From Pseudomonas grandcourensis (GTDB lineage Bacteria; Pseudomonadota; Gammaproteobacteria; Pseudomonadales; Pseudomonadaceae), in contig NZ_CP150919.1 of assembly GCF_039909015.1 (NCBI RefSeq), forward strand, positions 4,502,501 through 4,566,500: 64,000 bases of DNA, written 5' to 3'. Below the pieces are notes generated by a model. It saw nothing but the letters and a program-made list of their open reading frames with translations, had not been told where the DNA came from and made no database searches. The position numbers were made by a program, and so were the translations under genes. Shown piece after piece: positions 1 through 8,659 of this stretch (the first letter of the stretch is position 1; the number at the start of each line of letters is the position of its first letter).

Positions 1-335
1 CCGGTCGCACAGGCCAATGCCTGGCCTTCACGGAATACCGCGAGCTGATAATGCACTGAGCTGTTACCCAATCTGCTCACCGCCAGCGCCACCTCGATGA
101 GCTCCGGGAACGCGATCGGCATGTGGTAATCGCAACCGGAGCTCACCACCAGGCCGATAACCGGACCATCATGAATATCCAGTCCGCCGTGCTCGATCAG
201 CACGCGGTTCACGGCGCTGTCGAAGAAACCGTAAAAGACCACATTGTTGACGTGTCCATACACGTCGTTGTCGTGCCAACGGGTGGTGATTATAGTGAAG
301 TGCCGATAGCTGACGCGCTGCCTGAGGTCGGTCAT
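1..335 (-). CDS. Hotdog-fold acyl-CoA thioesterase, C-terminally cut by window edge
   Basis: About 111 residues are visible, starting at ATG 335. The protein opens with the usual layout of the 4-hydroxybenzoyl-CoA thioesterase family: a segment reading WHDNDVYGHVNNVVFYGFFD, with the conserved Asp and the GHVNN block near residues 20-30 that form the active site. It hydrolyses acyl-CoA to free acid and CoA in the cytoplasm. Its start overlaps the stop of the upstream alcohol dehydrogenase as TGATG, so the two are translationally coupled and belong to the acyl-CoA operon that runs leftward from 4544. The 3' end lies outside the window. The family is clear; the substrate is not. Confidence 0.85.
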   Translation of the reverse strand, partial: MTDLRQRVSYRHFTIITTRWHDNDVYGHVNNVVFYGFFDSAVNRVLIEHGGLDIHDGPVIGLVVSSGCDYHMPIAFPELIEVALAVSRLGNSSVHYQLAVFREGQALACAT

Positions 336-1498
336 CAGTAAGCCGCTTCATAGATGGCCAACGCGTCGCCCTCAGTGAGTGCGCGCGGGTTGTTTACGAG
401 CAGGCGCTGCTGTTGCATCGCGTCGCTGGCCAATTGAGCAAGGCTTTCCCCGGGAACCTCGACATCACGCAGCCTTGTCGGCAAGTCGCAACGAGATCCC
501 AATTGCGCCAACTCATGGACGAACTGTTCGGCGTGACTCTGCTGATCACCTGCCTGCAACCTTTCTCCCAGCAACGGCTGCGCGAGTTCGGCGTAGTCCG
601 CCATCGCTACCGGCAGGTTGAAGCGCAGCACATGAGGCAGCACCAGCGAATTCGCCAGCCCATGAGGAATGTGAAAATGCCCGCCCAGCGGGTACGCCAG
701 CGCATGCACCGCCGCCACCGGTGCGTTGGCAAATGCCTGGCCGGCCAGGCAGGCACCCAGCAACATCGCCTGGCGCGCGGCCAGGTTACTGCCGTTGTAC
801 ACGGCCTGGTCGAGGTTGGCGGCCAAAAGCCGTAACGCCTCTCGCGCCAAGAGGCTGGACAGCGGATTGCGCTTGAGCTTGCTGGTGTAGGCCTCGATCG
901 CGTGCACTATGGCATCAATACCCGTCGCCGCCGTCACGGCTGGCGGCAGGCCTAACGTACAGACGGCGTCGAGTACGGCGAGATCCGGCAGCAACAACGG
1001 CGAGACGACGCCCATCTTGGTGGTGTCACCGGTGGTGACGATCGCGATCGGTGTCACCTCCGAGCCGGTCCCGGCAGTCGTCGGCACCTGAATCAGCGGC
1101 AAGCGCTGGCCCTTTGCTTTGTCGACGCCATACAACTCGGTGATCGGTTGGTCGCACTGCGGATGCGCCAGCAGCGCGACCAGTTTGGCCACGTCCATCG
1201 AACTGCCACCACCGAAGCCGACGATCAGGTCGGCACCGATATGCCGTGCCCGTTCCACGGCGGCGAGCACGCAGGCCTCGCTCGGATCCACCGTCACGTC
1301 ACTGAAGATCGCCACGGCAACTTTTGCGAGGGTGAAACCAGGCAACACATCGTCGAGCATGCCCAGGCGAGCAATACCCGGGTCGGTGACTATCAATACA
1401 CGGCGCGCACCGCGTTCACTGCACAGATTGGCAAGGCGCGGCGCGGCGCCGGTTTCGCAGAGAATCTGCGCGGTAGTGGCAAAGCTGAAAGACTGCAT
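335..1498 (-). CDS. Iron-containing (type III) alcohol dehydrogenase
   Basis: NAD(P)-dependent oxidoreductase of about 387 residues, the usual family length. Visible marks are the GGGSSMDVAK nucleotide-binding loop, the PTTAGTGSE stretch, and the metal ligands in GIDAIVHAIEAY (Asp, His) and further on in HALAYPLGG and HIPHG (His, His). I chose ATG 1498 rather than the longer frame to 1540 because AGGAG lies 8 bases before it. It sits between acyl-CoA dehydrogenase and thioesterase genes in one leftward operon, so a role in oxidising an alcohol or hydroxy-acid feeding the acyl-CoA pathway is a reasonable inference. The exact substrate cannot be read. Confidence 0.88.
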   Translation of the reverse strand: MQSFSFATTAQILCETGAAPRLANLCSERGARRVLIVTDPGIARLGMLDDVLPGFTLAKVAVAIFSDVTVDPSEACVLAAVERARHIGADLIVGFGGGSSMDVAKLVALLAHPQCDQPITELYGVDKAKGQRLPLIQVPTTAGTGSEVTPIAIVTTGDTTKMGVVSPLLLPDLAVLDAVCTLGLPPAVTAATGIDAIVHAIEAYTSKLKRNPLSSLLAREALRLLAANLDQAVYNGSNLAARQAMLLGACLAGQAFANAPVAAVHALAYPLGGHFHIPHGLANSLVLPHVLRFNLPVAMADYAELAQPLLGERLQAGDQQSHAEQFVHELAQLGSRCDLPTRLRDVEVPGESLAQLASDAMQQQRLLVNNPRALTEGDALAIYEAAY

Positions 1499-1533
1499 GT
1501 CAGCGACTCCTGATTTTTGTAATACGTCTGCAA

Positions 1534-3309
1534 TCAGCAACTGAAGTCGCTCGCGGGCATCGCCATCAAACAGTTCGCGCCACCCAACAATGCTTCCCGG
1601 TGTGCGCTTGCACGGGGTAATACGCGCCGCCAGTAGAAGTCAGCGGTCTGCAGCTTGGCTTGATAGAAAGCGCTTTCACCGGTGCCGTTAGTCAGGGTTT
1701 CACCCGCTCGAACCGCTGCCTGCAGCCAGAGCCCGGCCAGCAGGACGTAAGCCGAATACGCGAGGAACTCCACAGAGACCGCGCCGATTTCCTGCGGGTC
1801 CCGCTGGCAGGCCTCGATGATGGTCTTACCCAATGCGCGCCATTCCTCGAGGCGCTGACTGACTGCACCCGCCATTACCTGCAGCCGGGGTTGATGGCCA
1901 GCAGCTTCGACGTGCTGAGCCAGCTCATCGACCAACGCGTGCAATTCGGCACCGCCATCGCCCATCAGCTTGCGCCGGACCAAGTCCAGCGCCTGGATAC
2001 CGTTGGTACCTTCATAGAGCTGGGTGATGCGACTGTCACGCATCAACTGTTCCATACCCCAATCGCGGATGTAGCCATGCCCGCCATAGAGTTGCACGCC
2101 CAGGCTGGCGACCTCCTGGCCGACATCGGTGAAGAACCCTTTGACGATCGGGATCAGTAACGCAGCGCGGCGCATGGCTGTGCGACGGTCCTCGGGATCT
2201 GGAGCACCGTGCTCGAGATCGAGTTGCCGTGCGATGTAGGTGCCCAGCATCCGGCAGCCTTCGGTGAGGGATTTCTGCGTCAGCAGCATGCGGCGCACAT
2301 CCGGATGGACAATGATGGGGTCGGCGACTTTTTCCGGCGCCACGGCACCGGCCAGCGAGCGTGACTGCAGGCGTTCACGGGCGTACGCCAGGCCGCCCTG
2401 GAAAGCGGCTTCAGCGATCCCCAATCCCTGCAACCCGACCTGGAATCGCGCATCGTTCATCATGGTGAACATGCAGGACAGGCCCTGGTTTGGCTCACCG
2501 ACCAGCCAGCCCTGGGCACCGTCGAAATTCATGACGCAGGTCGATGCGCCCTTGATGCCCATCTTGTGTTCCAGCGCGCCACAGCTGAGCTCGTTGCGTC
2601 GGCCATCGCTGAGGATTTTGGGCACCAGGAACAGGCTGATGCCTTTCACGCCGGCCGGGGCATCGGGCAAGCGTGCCAGCACCAGATGAATGATGTTGTC
2701 GGTCAGGTCGTGCTCGCCGCCGCTGATGAAAATCTTGCTGCCGGTGATGAGATAGCTGCCGTCGGCGTGAGGCTGCGCGCGGGTGCGCAGCAACGCCAGG
2801 TCGGTGCCGGCCTGAGGCTCGGTAAGGCACATGGTGCCGGTCCATTCGCCACTGACCATCTTGCCCAGCCAGGTTTGCCTGAGCGCTTCGCTGCCATGGC
2901 GGTGCACCGCCAGGACCGCGCCTTCGGTCAGCCCTGAATAGATTCGAAACGACAATGACGCCGCCATCAACATCTCGTGGACACAGGCCGACGCCATTTG
3001 CGGCAACCCTTGCCCCCCGTAGGCCATCGGCCCGGTCATGCTCGCCCAACCGTTGTCGACGTATTGACGATAGGCCTGGCGAAAGCCATCCGGCGTGCTG
3101 ACTTCAGTGCCGAGCAATTGGCAGCCTTGCTCGTCGCTGTTGCGGTTGAGCGGGGCTATCACCTCTGCGGTGAAGCGCCCCGCCTCTTCCAGGATGCCGT
3201 CAAGGGTGTCGCGGTCCAGGTCCAGACCCAGGTGTTGGCAGTGCCCGGCGACATCGAACATTTCATGCAATACGAAGCGCATATCGCGCAGCGGTGCCTG
3301 GTAGTTCAT
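1534..3309 (-). CDS. Acyl-CoA dehydrogenase (FAD), long C-terminal form
   Basis: 591-residue flavoprotein catalysing the first step of beta-oxidation (acyl-CoA to trans-2-enoyl-CoA). It begins MNYQAPLRDMRFVLHE, the typical N-terminus of the ~600-residue Pseudomonas subgroup; the longer frame to 3384 is not needed because ATG 3309 overlaps the upstream stop as ATGA. Visible motifs are CLTEPQAGTDL (FAD/substrate loop), GGHGYIRDWGMEQLMRDSRI and YEGTNGIQALDL, whose Glu is the expected catalytic base. The last ~120 residues form the extra C-terminal domain found in this subgroup. It is coupled to the 3-hydroxyacyl-CoA dehydrogenase upstream. Confidence 0.93.
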   Translation of the reverse strand: MNYQAPLRDMRFVLHEMFDVAGHCQHLGLDLDRDTLDGILEEAGRFTAEVIAPLNRNSDEQGCQLLGTEVSTPDGFRQAYRQYVDNGWASMTGPMAYGGQGLPQMASACVHEMLMAASLSFRIYSGLTEGAVLAVHRHGSEALRQTWLGKMVSGEWTGTMCLTEPQAGTDLALLRTRAQPHADGSYLITGSKIFISGGEHDLTDNIIHLVLARLPDAPAGVKGISLFLVPKILSDGRRNELSCGALEHKMGIKGASTCVMNFDGAQGWLVGEPNQGLSCMFTMMNDARFQVGLQGLGIAEAAFQGGLAYARERLQSRSLAGAVAPEKVADPIIVHPDVRRMLLTQKSLTEGCRMLGTYIARQLDLEHGAPDPEDRRTAMRRAALLIPIVKGFFTDVGQEVASLGVQLYGGHGYIRDWGMEQLMRDSRITQLYEGTNGIQALDLVRRKLMGDGGAELHALVDELAQHVEAAGHQPRLQVMAGAVSQRLEEWRALGKTIIEACQRDPQEIGAVSVEFLAYSAYVLLAGLWLQAAVRAGETLTNGTGESAFYQAKLQTADFYWRRVLPRASAHREALLGGANCLMAMPASDFSC

Positions 3310-4544
3310 ACGCGGCCCTCCACGACATCGGCAAAACGTTTGCCGCTGGCCATCAATCGGGGGATCAGTCGGGCGGGATGCCAATGCTCGCCGAAAAGAC
3401 CTTGCAGACGTTCCAGTCGAGTTAGCAGGGAATACATGCCCTGCTCATCCGCCCAGCGCATCGGTCCTCCGCTTTCAACCGGAAAGCCATAACCGTTGAG
3501 CCAAACCTGATCGATGTCATGGCTGTTGGCCGCAATGCCTTCTTCGAGGATTTTCGCGCCCTCATTGACCAGTGCCAAAAGGCAGCGATCCAGGATTTCC
3601 AATGGGTCGATCTCGCGGCGGCGGTAGCCCAGCCCCTGAGACACCTTGAGCACCAATTCGTCCACCAGTGGGTCATGCTCGGCCTGCCGACTGCCGGGAG
3701 CATAGCGGTAGTATCCCGCACCGGTTTTCTGACCCAAGCGCCCGAGCTCGCACAAGGCGTTGTCGACTTGCACCAAGGGGGCGTCCATGCCCTCCCCGGC
3801 CAGTTGACGCGCGCGCCACTCCAGATCGATGCCGACCACGTCATACATGCGGAACGGGCCCATGGCGAAACCAAATTGCTGCAGCACCTCGTCCACCTGT
3901 TGGGGCAATGCGCCCTCCAGGAGTAATTTTCGCGCCTCGGCCACATAGCTGCGCAGCATGCGATTGCCGATGAAACCGGGGCAGTTGCCCGCCACCACCG
4001 CTACTTTGCCGGTTCGCCGGGCGAGGCTGCGAGCCACTTCGAGCACTTGGCTGTCGGTGTCCTTGCCACGAACGATCTCCAACAGCTTCATGATGTGGGC
4101 AGGGCTGAAGTAATGCAGACCCAACACCTGTCGTGGACGCCCGGTGACTGTCGCAATGGCGTCGATATCCAGCGCCGAGGTGTTGCTGGCCAGAATCGCC
4201 GTTGGCTTGAGGTGCACGTCCAGCGCGCGGAAGATTTCCTGCTTGAGCTCCAGGCTTTCGTACACCGCTTCGATCACCAGGTCCGCCTCGGCCAGCGCCG
4301 CGTAACTTTGCACCGGGCGTACTCGCTGGAGATTGGCGTCCGCCTCCAACTGAATGATGCGGTGTTTACCCACCTGCTGCGACCAGGTTTGCTCAATCAT
4401 GGCCAGGCCCGCGTTTTGTGTCTGGGTATTGCTCTCCAGCCACAGCACTGGCAACCCGGCGCTCGCCAGACTGATGACGATGCCCCGGCCCATGGTACCT
4501 GCGCCGATCACGGCGACCTGCTGGATATCGAAAGGGGTGCTCAC
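3306..4544 (-). CDS. 3-hydroxyacyl-CoA dehydrogenase
   Basis: 412-residue NAD-dependent enzyme for the third beta-oxidation step. The N-terminal Rossmann fold shows VAVIGAGTMGRGI; LGLHYFSPAHIMKLLEIV carries the catalytic His; PGFIGNRML and the following two helical 3HCDH domains complete the family layout. Unlike FadB there is no enoyl-CoA hydratase domain. It is the first gene of the leftward operon and overlaps the acyl-CoA dehydrogenase by four bases (ATGA). The divergent LysR gene 98 bases away is the likely regulator. Confidence 0.93.
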   Translation of the reverse strand: MSTPFDIQQVAVIGAGTMGRGIVISLASAGLPVLWLESNTQTQNAGLAMIEQTWSQQVGKHRIIQLEADANLQRVRPVQSYAALAEADLVIEAVYESLELKQEIFRALDVHLKPTAILASNTSALDIDAIATVTGRPRQVLGLHYFSPAHIMKLLEIVRGKDTDSQVLEVARSLARRTGKVAVVAGNCPGFIGNRMLRSYVAEARKLLLEGALPQQVDEVLQQFGFAMGPFRMYDVVGIDLEWRARQLAGEGMDAPLVQVDNALCELGRLGQKTGAGYYRYAPGSRQAEHDPLVDELVLKVSQGLGYRRREIDPLEILDRCLLALVNEGAKILEEGIAANSHDIDQVWLNGYGFPVESGGPMRWADEQGMYSLLTRLERLQGLFGEHWHPARLIPRLMASGKRFADVVEGRV

Positions 4545-4607
4545 GCGCGGTACTCCTGCATTGGGAAAAATGAACAGCCGTCACCCTAAGCAGGCTTCAA
4601 GTATTTT

Positions 4608-4617
4608 TGAAATTTCA
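4608..4617. promoter_or_regulatory. Palindrome in divergent LysR / acyl-CoA operon intergenic region
   Basis: The 98-base gap between the two divergent starts is AT-rich and holds the 10-base perfect palindrome TGAAATTTCA. LysR regulators usually bind such T-N11-A dyads between their own gene and the target, so this is a candidate site. It is inferred from position only. Confidence 0.35.
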
Positions 4618-4642
4618 TTTTCATATGCCATATATTCTGATC

Positions 4643-5542
4643 ATGAATATTTCAAACTTTGATCTGAACCTGCTGCGCGTGTTCGACATGTTGCTGCGTG
4701 AGCAGAATGTCTCGCGCGCGGCGCAACGCCTGGCGTTGACCCAACCCACGGTGAGCAACGCCTTGGCGCGCTTGCGCGATACGTTGGACGACCCCCTGCT
4801 TGTGCGCGTCGGTCGGCGCATGTGTCCGACCCCTCGAGCCCTAGCGCTGGAAGGGCCTATTCGCGCTGCCTTGCAACAAATCGAGCAAACACTGTCCACC
4901 GATGACGCGTTCGACCCACAGCGCAGCCGTCGTCAATTGAAGATTGCCCTGACCGACTTCGTTGAACAATTGTGCATGCCGTCCTTGCTGGCGAGCCTGA
5001 AAACTCAAGCGCCGCACCTACGCATTGATGTTGCTCACCTGACTCCCAACCTGCCCACCGAGGCGCTGGATAGGGGCGAACTGGACATGGTGCTGGGCCG
5101 TTTCGATCACGTACCGGCACGTTTCACCCGCCAGCTCTGGCGCAGTGAAACACTGCGAGTCGCAGTCTGTCAGGACCATCCGCGACTGAATGACGGCCTG
5201 GACCTGCAGCGCTTCCTGCAATTGCGCCACGTCTGGGTCCATGGTGGCCAGACCCGAGGCATGGTCGACCAATGGCTGGCGGAGCAGAACCTCGTGCGAG
5301 AGATCGTCTACACCACGCCCAATTATCTGCAAGCCGCGCATCTGGTGGCTGCGACCGAACTCTGTGTCGTGTTGCCGACGCAACTGGCACTGCAGTTCGC
5401 CCGGCTGCTGCCCCTGAAGCTGTATGAACTGCCATTCGCGCTGCCGCCCTTTGATCTGGAGCTGGTACGCCTGACGCATCGCCAGCACGACCCGGCGCTG
5501 ACCTGGCTTGAGGCGCAGGTCCTGGCGATTCAACCGGGCTGA
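4643..5542 (+). CDS. LysR-family transcriptional regulator
   Basis: About 299 residues. The N-terminus NFDLNLLRVFDMLLREQNVS followed by AAQRLALTQPTVSNALARLR is the classic LysR winged helix, closest in style to the NodD/LinR-like subgroup (DLNLL start, RVGRRMCPTP after the helix). The rest is the type 2 periplasmic-binding-like effector domain. I chose ATG 4643 since the family begins right before FDLNLL; the frame is open to 4607. It is transcribed away from the acyl-CoA operon and probably controls it in response to an acyl or aromatic metabolite. The effector is unknown. Confidence 0.9.
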   Translation: MNISNFDLNLLRVFDMLLREQNVSRAAQRLALTQPTVSNALARLRDTLDDPLLVRVGRRMCPTPRALALEGPIRAALQQIEQTLSTDDAFDPQRSRRQLKIALTDFVEQLCMPSLLASLKTQAPHLRIDVAHLTPNLPTEALDRGELDMVLGRFDHVPARFTRQLWRSETLRVAVCQDHPRLNDGLDLQRFLQLRHVWVHGGQTRGMVDQWLAEQNLVREIVYTTPNYLQAAHLVAATELCVVLPTQLALQFARLLPLKLYELPFALPPFDLELVRLTHRQHDPALTWLEAQVLAIQPG

Positions 5543-5717
5543 GCCACCCAATGCGGTGGCTGGCATTCCGCTATGGTATTGGCTACGGACCGAAGTGCTC
5601 CCTGCAGTGGATCGCCCAAACAATAACAAGGACTGCCCGGCAGCCATGTAGATCAAACAGGTACGTGCCAAGCTCCTTTTCCAACAATCGAATTTTCCGG
5701 CTAAAGGAAGGGCTTTT

Positions 5718-6605
5718 TCAGTCCACTCTCGCCCTTAGTTCAAGCCGGGCCTCTTGGCCTGGTGCCAGCACTAGACTGTCCTCCAAACATCTCGCAGCCT
5801 CGACGCAAAGGAATTCCCTTCCTTCGACCCTACTTACATCACTGAGCGGCATGCTCCCCGGATGCCAAACTACAGTATTCATATTGCTGGCCCCATCAAT
5901 ACGCAAGCGACGTTGCCAAACCGGGTCGCTGAGGTGCATCACTGCGCCTTGTCGGTAAGCTCGATGATGCTCATTCACTATTCTGATGGTTCCCTTCTGG
6001 GTAAACGCGTCCTGTGTGAACAGGTCATGCACCTGAGCACCATCAAGGCCATCCAGGGTGACTTCCAGAACATCCGCTACACGCCAGTACGCATGCAAGG
6101 CATGGCTCAGAAGACAGGGCTCCGAGTCACGGTGGCTAGTGATGAGTTGCAGATGGAGTTCATCACCCAATACTGCCTTCAGTTCCACTCGCCAATCGTG
6201 CAGTTCCAGACACCAATGCAGCTGGACCCCCTGACTGTCTGCTTGTTTTTTGATTAATTGCCAGTCGGTGAGCCGGGCCCAACCATGATGGGGCAAACCA
6301 CGTTCTACAGGGTGGCGACCAAACCAAGGCCAACAGACTGGTACGCCCCCCCGAATTGCCCCAACTTTAGGCCAGCGTGTGGCACACCATAGCAGCGACC
6401 GTTCTCCACGCGGACGGAAATGCAAAAGCTGCCCACCCGTTCGGCTGAACACTGCTTCGCAACGCGGATGCTGAATCAGAAGAAGCTCGCGCCCCTGGTG
6501 CTCTGTCCAGCGAAAAAGTTGATGGTTGTTTGATCGCAGTAGTCGGATCAAAGCGTTTTCCCAATCGCACTCAAGCGATGGACCTGTAGGATGAGCGAGA
6601 CTCAC
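5718..6605 (-). CDS. D-hexose-6-phosphate mutarotase (YeaD-type aldose epimerase)
   Basis: 295 residues. GGVPVCWPWFG and the later HALHAYW (catalytic His) and EFLCVEAA (catalytic Glu) are the hallmarks of the YeaD/galactose-mutarotase-like fold that interconverts alpha and beta anomers of hexose 6-phosphates. Length and motif order match the family. It stands alone, convergent with the LysR gene and about 390 bases from the DUF1329 gene. A link to the glycosidase locus next door is possible but not shown. Confidence 0.88.
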   Translation of the reverse strand: MSLAHPTGPSLECDWENALIRLLRSNNHQLFRWTEHQGRELLLIQHPRCEAVFSRTGGQLLHFRPRGERSLLWCATRWPKVGAIRGGVPVCWPWFGRHPVERGLPHHGWARLTDWQLIKKQADSQGVQLHWCLELHDWRVELKAVLGDELHLQLITSHRDSEPCLLSHALHAYWRVADVLEVTLDGLDGAQVHDLFTQDAFTQKGTIRIVNEHHRAYRQGAVMHLSDPVWQRRLRIDGASNMNTVVWHPGSMPLSDVSRVEGREFLCVEAARCLEDSLVLAPGQEARLELRARVD

Positions 6606-6997
6606 GATAAACTTCCCGCCACATTCACAATGGATACAACCCGCTCATTAAGCACGACTTCTCCCCGTAATTTCTTGCCAAAGCAGCCGCCAAACCTGCA
6701 TTACTGGATATGACGTGTTGGCGCTGATCGACAATACGCCCATACATTTAAGTAGCTCGATAACACTGCTGAATCACGTCTTTTAAACGACAACCGCACG
6801 CTTGCCATGCTTCTTTGAGACAAAAAGACGCTGATTGAACAAAACCACATAGACTTGCACATCATTGTTCTTAATCAGTAACAGCGCGCAGTTCCACGTC
6901 AGTTTCGATAGTTTCGGATGATTAAGCGCATCGCCAGACAGATCAGGATCTACCTTTTCAAGCCCCAAAATGGGCACCGTAGGCTACACGCTTGGTA
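6606..6997. other. Intergenic stretch, no well-supported gene
   Basis: AT-richer than its neighbours. A GTG-started minus frame at 6783-6977 (64 codons) begins 20 bases after the DUF1329 stop, but has no Shine-Dalgarno sequence and resembles nothing I recognise. I do not call it a gene. Confidence 0.4.
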
Positions 6998-8362
6998 TCA
7001 GCGATTACCGCTGGTTCGCAGTGCACTCGGCGTGAACTGCTTGCGGTTGAAATCAAGATCAAACTGGTAGGCGTTCTTCTGTTCATTGTAGAGAGCGTTT
7101 ACCGCATAACGTCCGGACTGCACGTCGTAATGGGTCTCAGCATTAAACAATGGCATCTGCTGGTCATAGAAGAAGCTGGTATGCCCCTCGGAAACGCGCC
7201 ACAAATTGCCACGACTGTCATACGCATCCGCTTCAGCGGCCTGCCAGCTGTCCTCATCGATGTACAGATCGCGCCGCGAGTAGACATGTCGCTGCCCCGG
7301 CTTGAGCGTGGCGGTTACGTGCCAGACTCGGTGCAACTCGTAACGGGTGTGTTCGGGGTTCAAATGACCCGGCTTAATGATGTCGTCATAGCGCAGCTTG
7401 GGTGAGCCCAACTGATAGGCATTGTAGGGAATGTACAATTCCTTTTTACCCATCAGCTTCCAGTCGAAGCGGTCAGGGGCGCCGTTGAACATGTCGAAAT
7501 CATCCGTGGTCCGCATACCTTCGGCACCTGGGCTGTCGTAGGCAACCTGAGGGGCACGCCGTACGCGACGCTGATCAGCGTAATACTGCCAGGCCATTCG
7601 CGGCTCCTCGACCTGATTGATCGTCTCATGCACCAATCCTACATTGCCGGCCAGACGCACCGGGGACAGGACCTCCTGACGAAAGAAGTAGAGAATGTTT
7701 GCCATCTCACCCGGACTGTAATCGGACAACCCTTGCGGATAGGCCAGTTGCTGCTCGATCAGGCTCGGTGTAAAGCTGCCGTCGACCTGCGGCGATGCTT
7801 GCACCACCAGACGCTGAAAGGACTGCCCACGGTAGCGGCCAATATGGTTCCAGACAACCTCCAGACCGTTCTGCGGAATAACGAAGGGCAGTCCGCTGCT
7901 GCGATAATTCTGCAAGGCATCGCCATTGTTCTCCAAGTGGGTATCGACTGCATTCAGGCGGGTGCTGTCCAGGTACTTCTGCGGCAGGCTGACCGAACGG
8001 CGGCTTGGGTAAACCGGGATGCGATAGCTGTTTGGGTAGCGCTTGAACAAAGCCAACTGCCCAGGAGTCAGCCTGTCTTTATACTGCTCGACGTTCTGCG
8101 CTGTGATGATGAGCAGTGGCTTGTCGGCGGCATAGGGATCCGGAAGAAAACCATTGGCGTCGCGCCGACTGACATCCTTGGGTAAACCGCCGGTCCAGGG
8201 CGGAATAGTGCCATCGGCATTACCGGTACGCTCGGCGCCGATGGGCGTAAGGTCCTTGTCGAGCCGGCTGATCTGATCGGCCGGCACCGCTGCCAGCGTC
8301 TGGGTGACGAGCAGGCTCAAGCCCAGGCCAATGGCCTGAGTCAGTTGGGTACAACTGATCAT
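6998..8362 (-). CDS. DUF1329 exported protein (copy A)
   Basis: 454 residues with a signal peptide (hydrophobic core GLGLSLLVTQTLA, cleavage near AVPA). The mature start ISRLDKDLTPIGAERTGN and the DGTIPPWTGGL block identify DUF1329, an outer-membrane-associated LolA-like family. Family members usually occur next to DUF1302 outer-membrane proteins in clusters for steroids and other hydrophobic substrates. A paralogue lies at 13914-15269 with the same RVRRAPQ(I/V)AYD and YELHRVWHV blocks. It is the last gene of the leftward sulfatase/glycosidase locus. Molecular function is undefined; transport or storage of a hydrophobic substrate across the envelope is the best guess. Confidence 0.9.
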   Translation of the reverse strand: MISCTQLTQAIGLGLSLLVTQTLAAVPADQISRLDKDLTPIGAERTGNADGTIPPWTGGLPKDVSRRDANGFLPDPYAADKPLLIITAQNVEQYKDRLTPGQLALFKRYPNSYRIPVYPSRRSVSLPQKYLDSTRLNAVDTHLENNGDALQNYRSSGLPFVIPQNGLEVVWNHIGRYRGQSFQRLVVQASPQVDGSFTPSLIEQQLAYPQGLSDYSPGEMANILYFFRQEVLSPVRLAGNVGLVHETINQVEEPRMAWQYYADQRRVRRAPQVAYDSPGAEGMRTTDDFDMFNGAPDRFDWKLMGKKELYIPYNAYQLGSPKLRYDDIIKPGHLNPEHTRYELHRVWHVTATLKPGQRHVYSRRDLYIDEDSWQAAEADAYDSRGNLWRVSEGHTSFFYDQQMPLFNAETHYDVQSGRYAVNALYNEQKNAYQFDLDFNRKQFTPSALRTSGNR

Positions 8363-8608
8363 CAGGGGCTCCTTATCAGGTGTTTAGACGCTGGCACCAC
8401 GGTTTGAGATTTGATTCACAGCATTGAGATACAGTTCGAACTTCCGAAGCCATTGCTGAATGTGCACCTGGCGCATCGGAATACTGATGAGAACAGAGTT
8501 CAAAGTACTAAACCTACACAGCAACTAAGGGACTAAACGGCACCTATTAGTTCCCTTCATTATCTCTGATGGCAAACCACATTATTGAGTACCAATTACT
8601 ACTTCAAA

Positions 8609-8645
8609 ACCGAATTCAACCATATAAAAAACAGCTGAATTCGGT
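8609..8645 (-). terminator. Hairpin after sulfatase gene
   Basis: Perfect 10-base inverted repeat ACCGAATTCA / TGAATTCGGT with a 17-base loop, starting 15 bases after the sulfatase stop and followed on the minus strand by TTTT. It probably ends transcription of the upstream part of the locus, so the DUF1329 gene beyond may have its own promoter in 8363-8600, where I see nothing else. Confidence 0.6.
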
Positions 8646-8659
8646 AGACCCCTCACTTG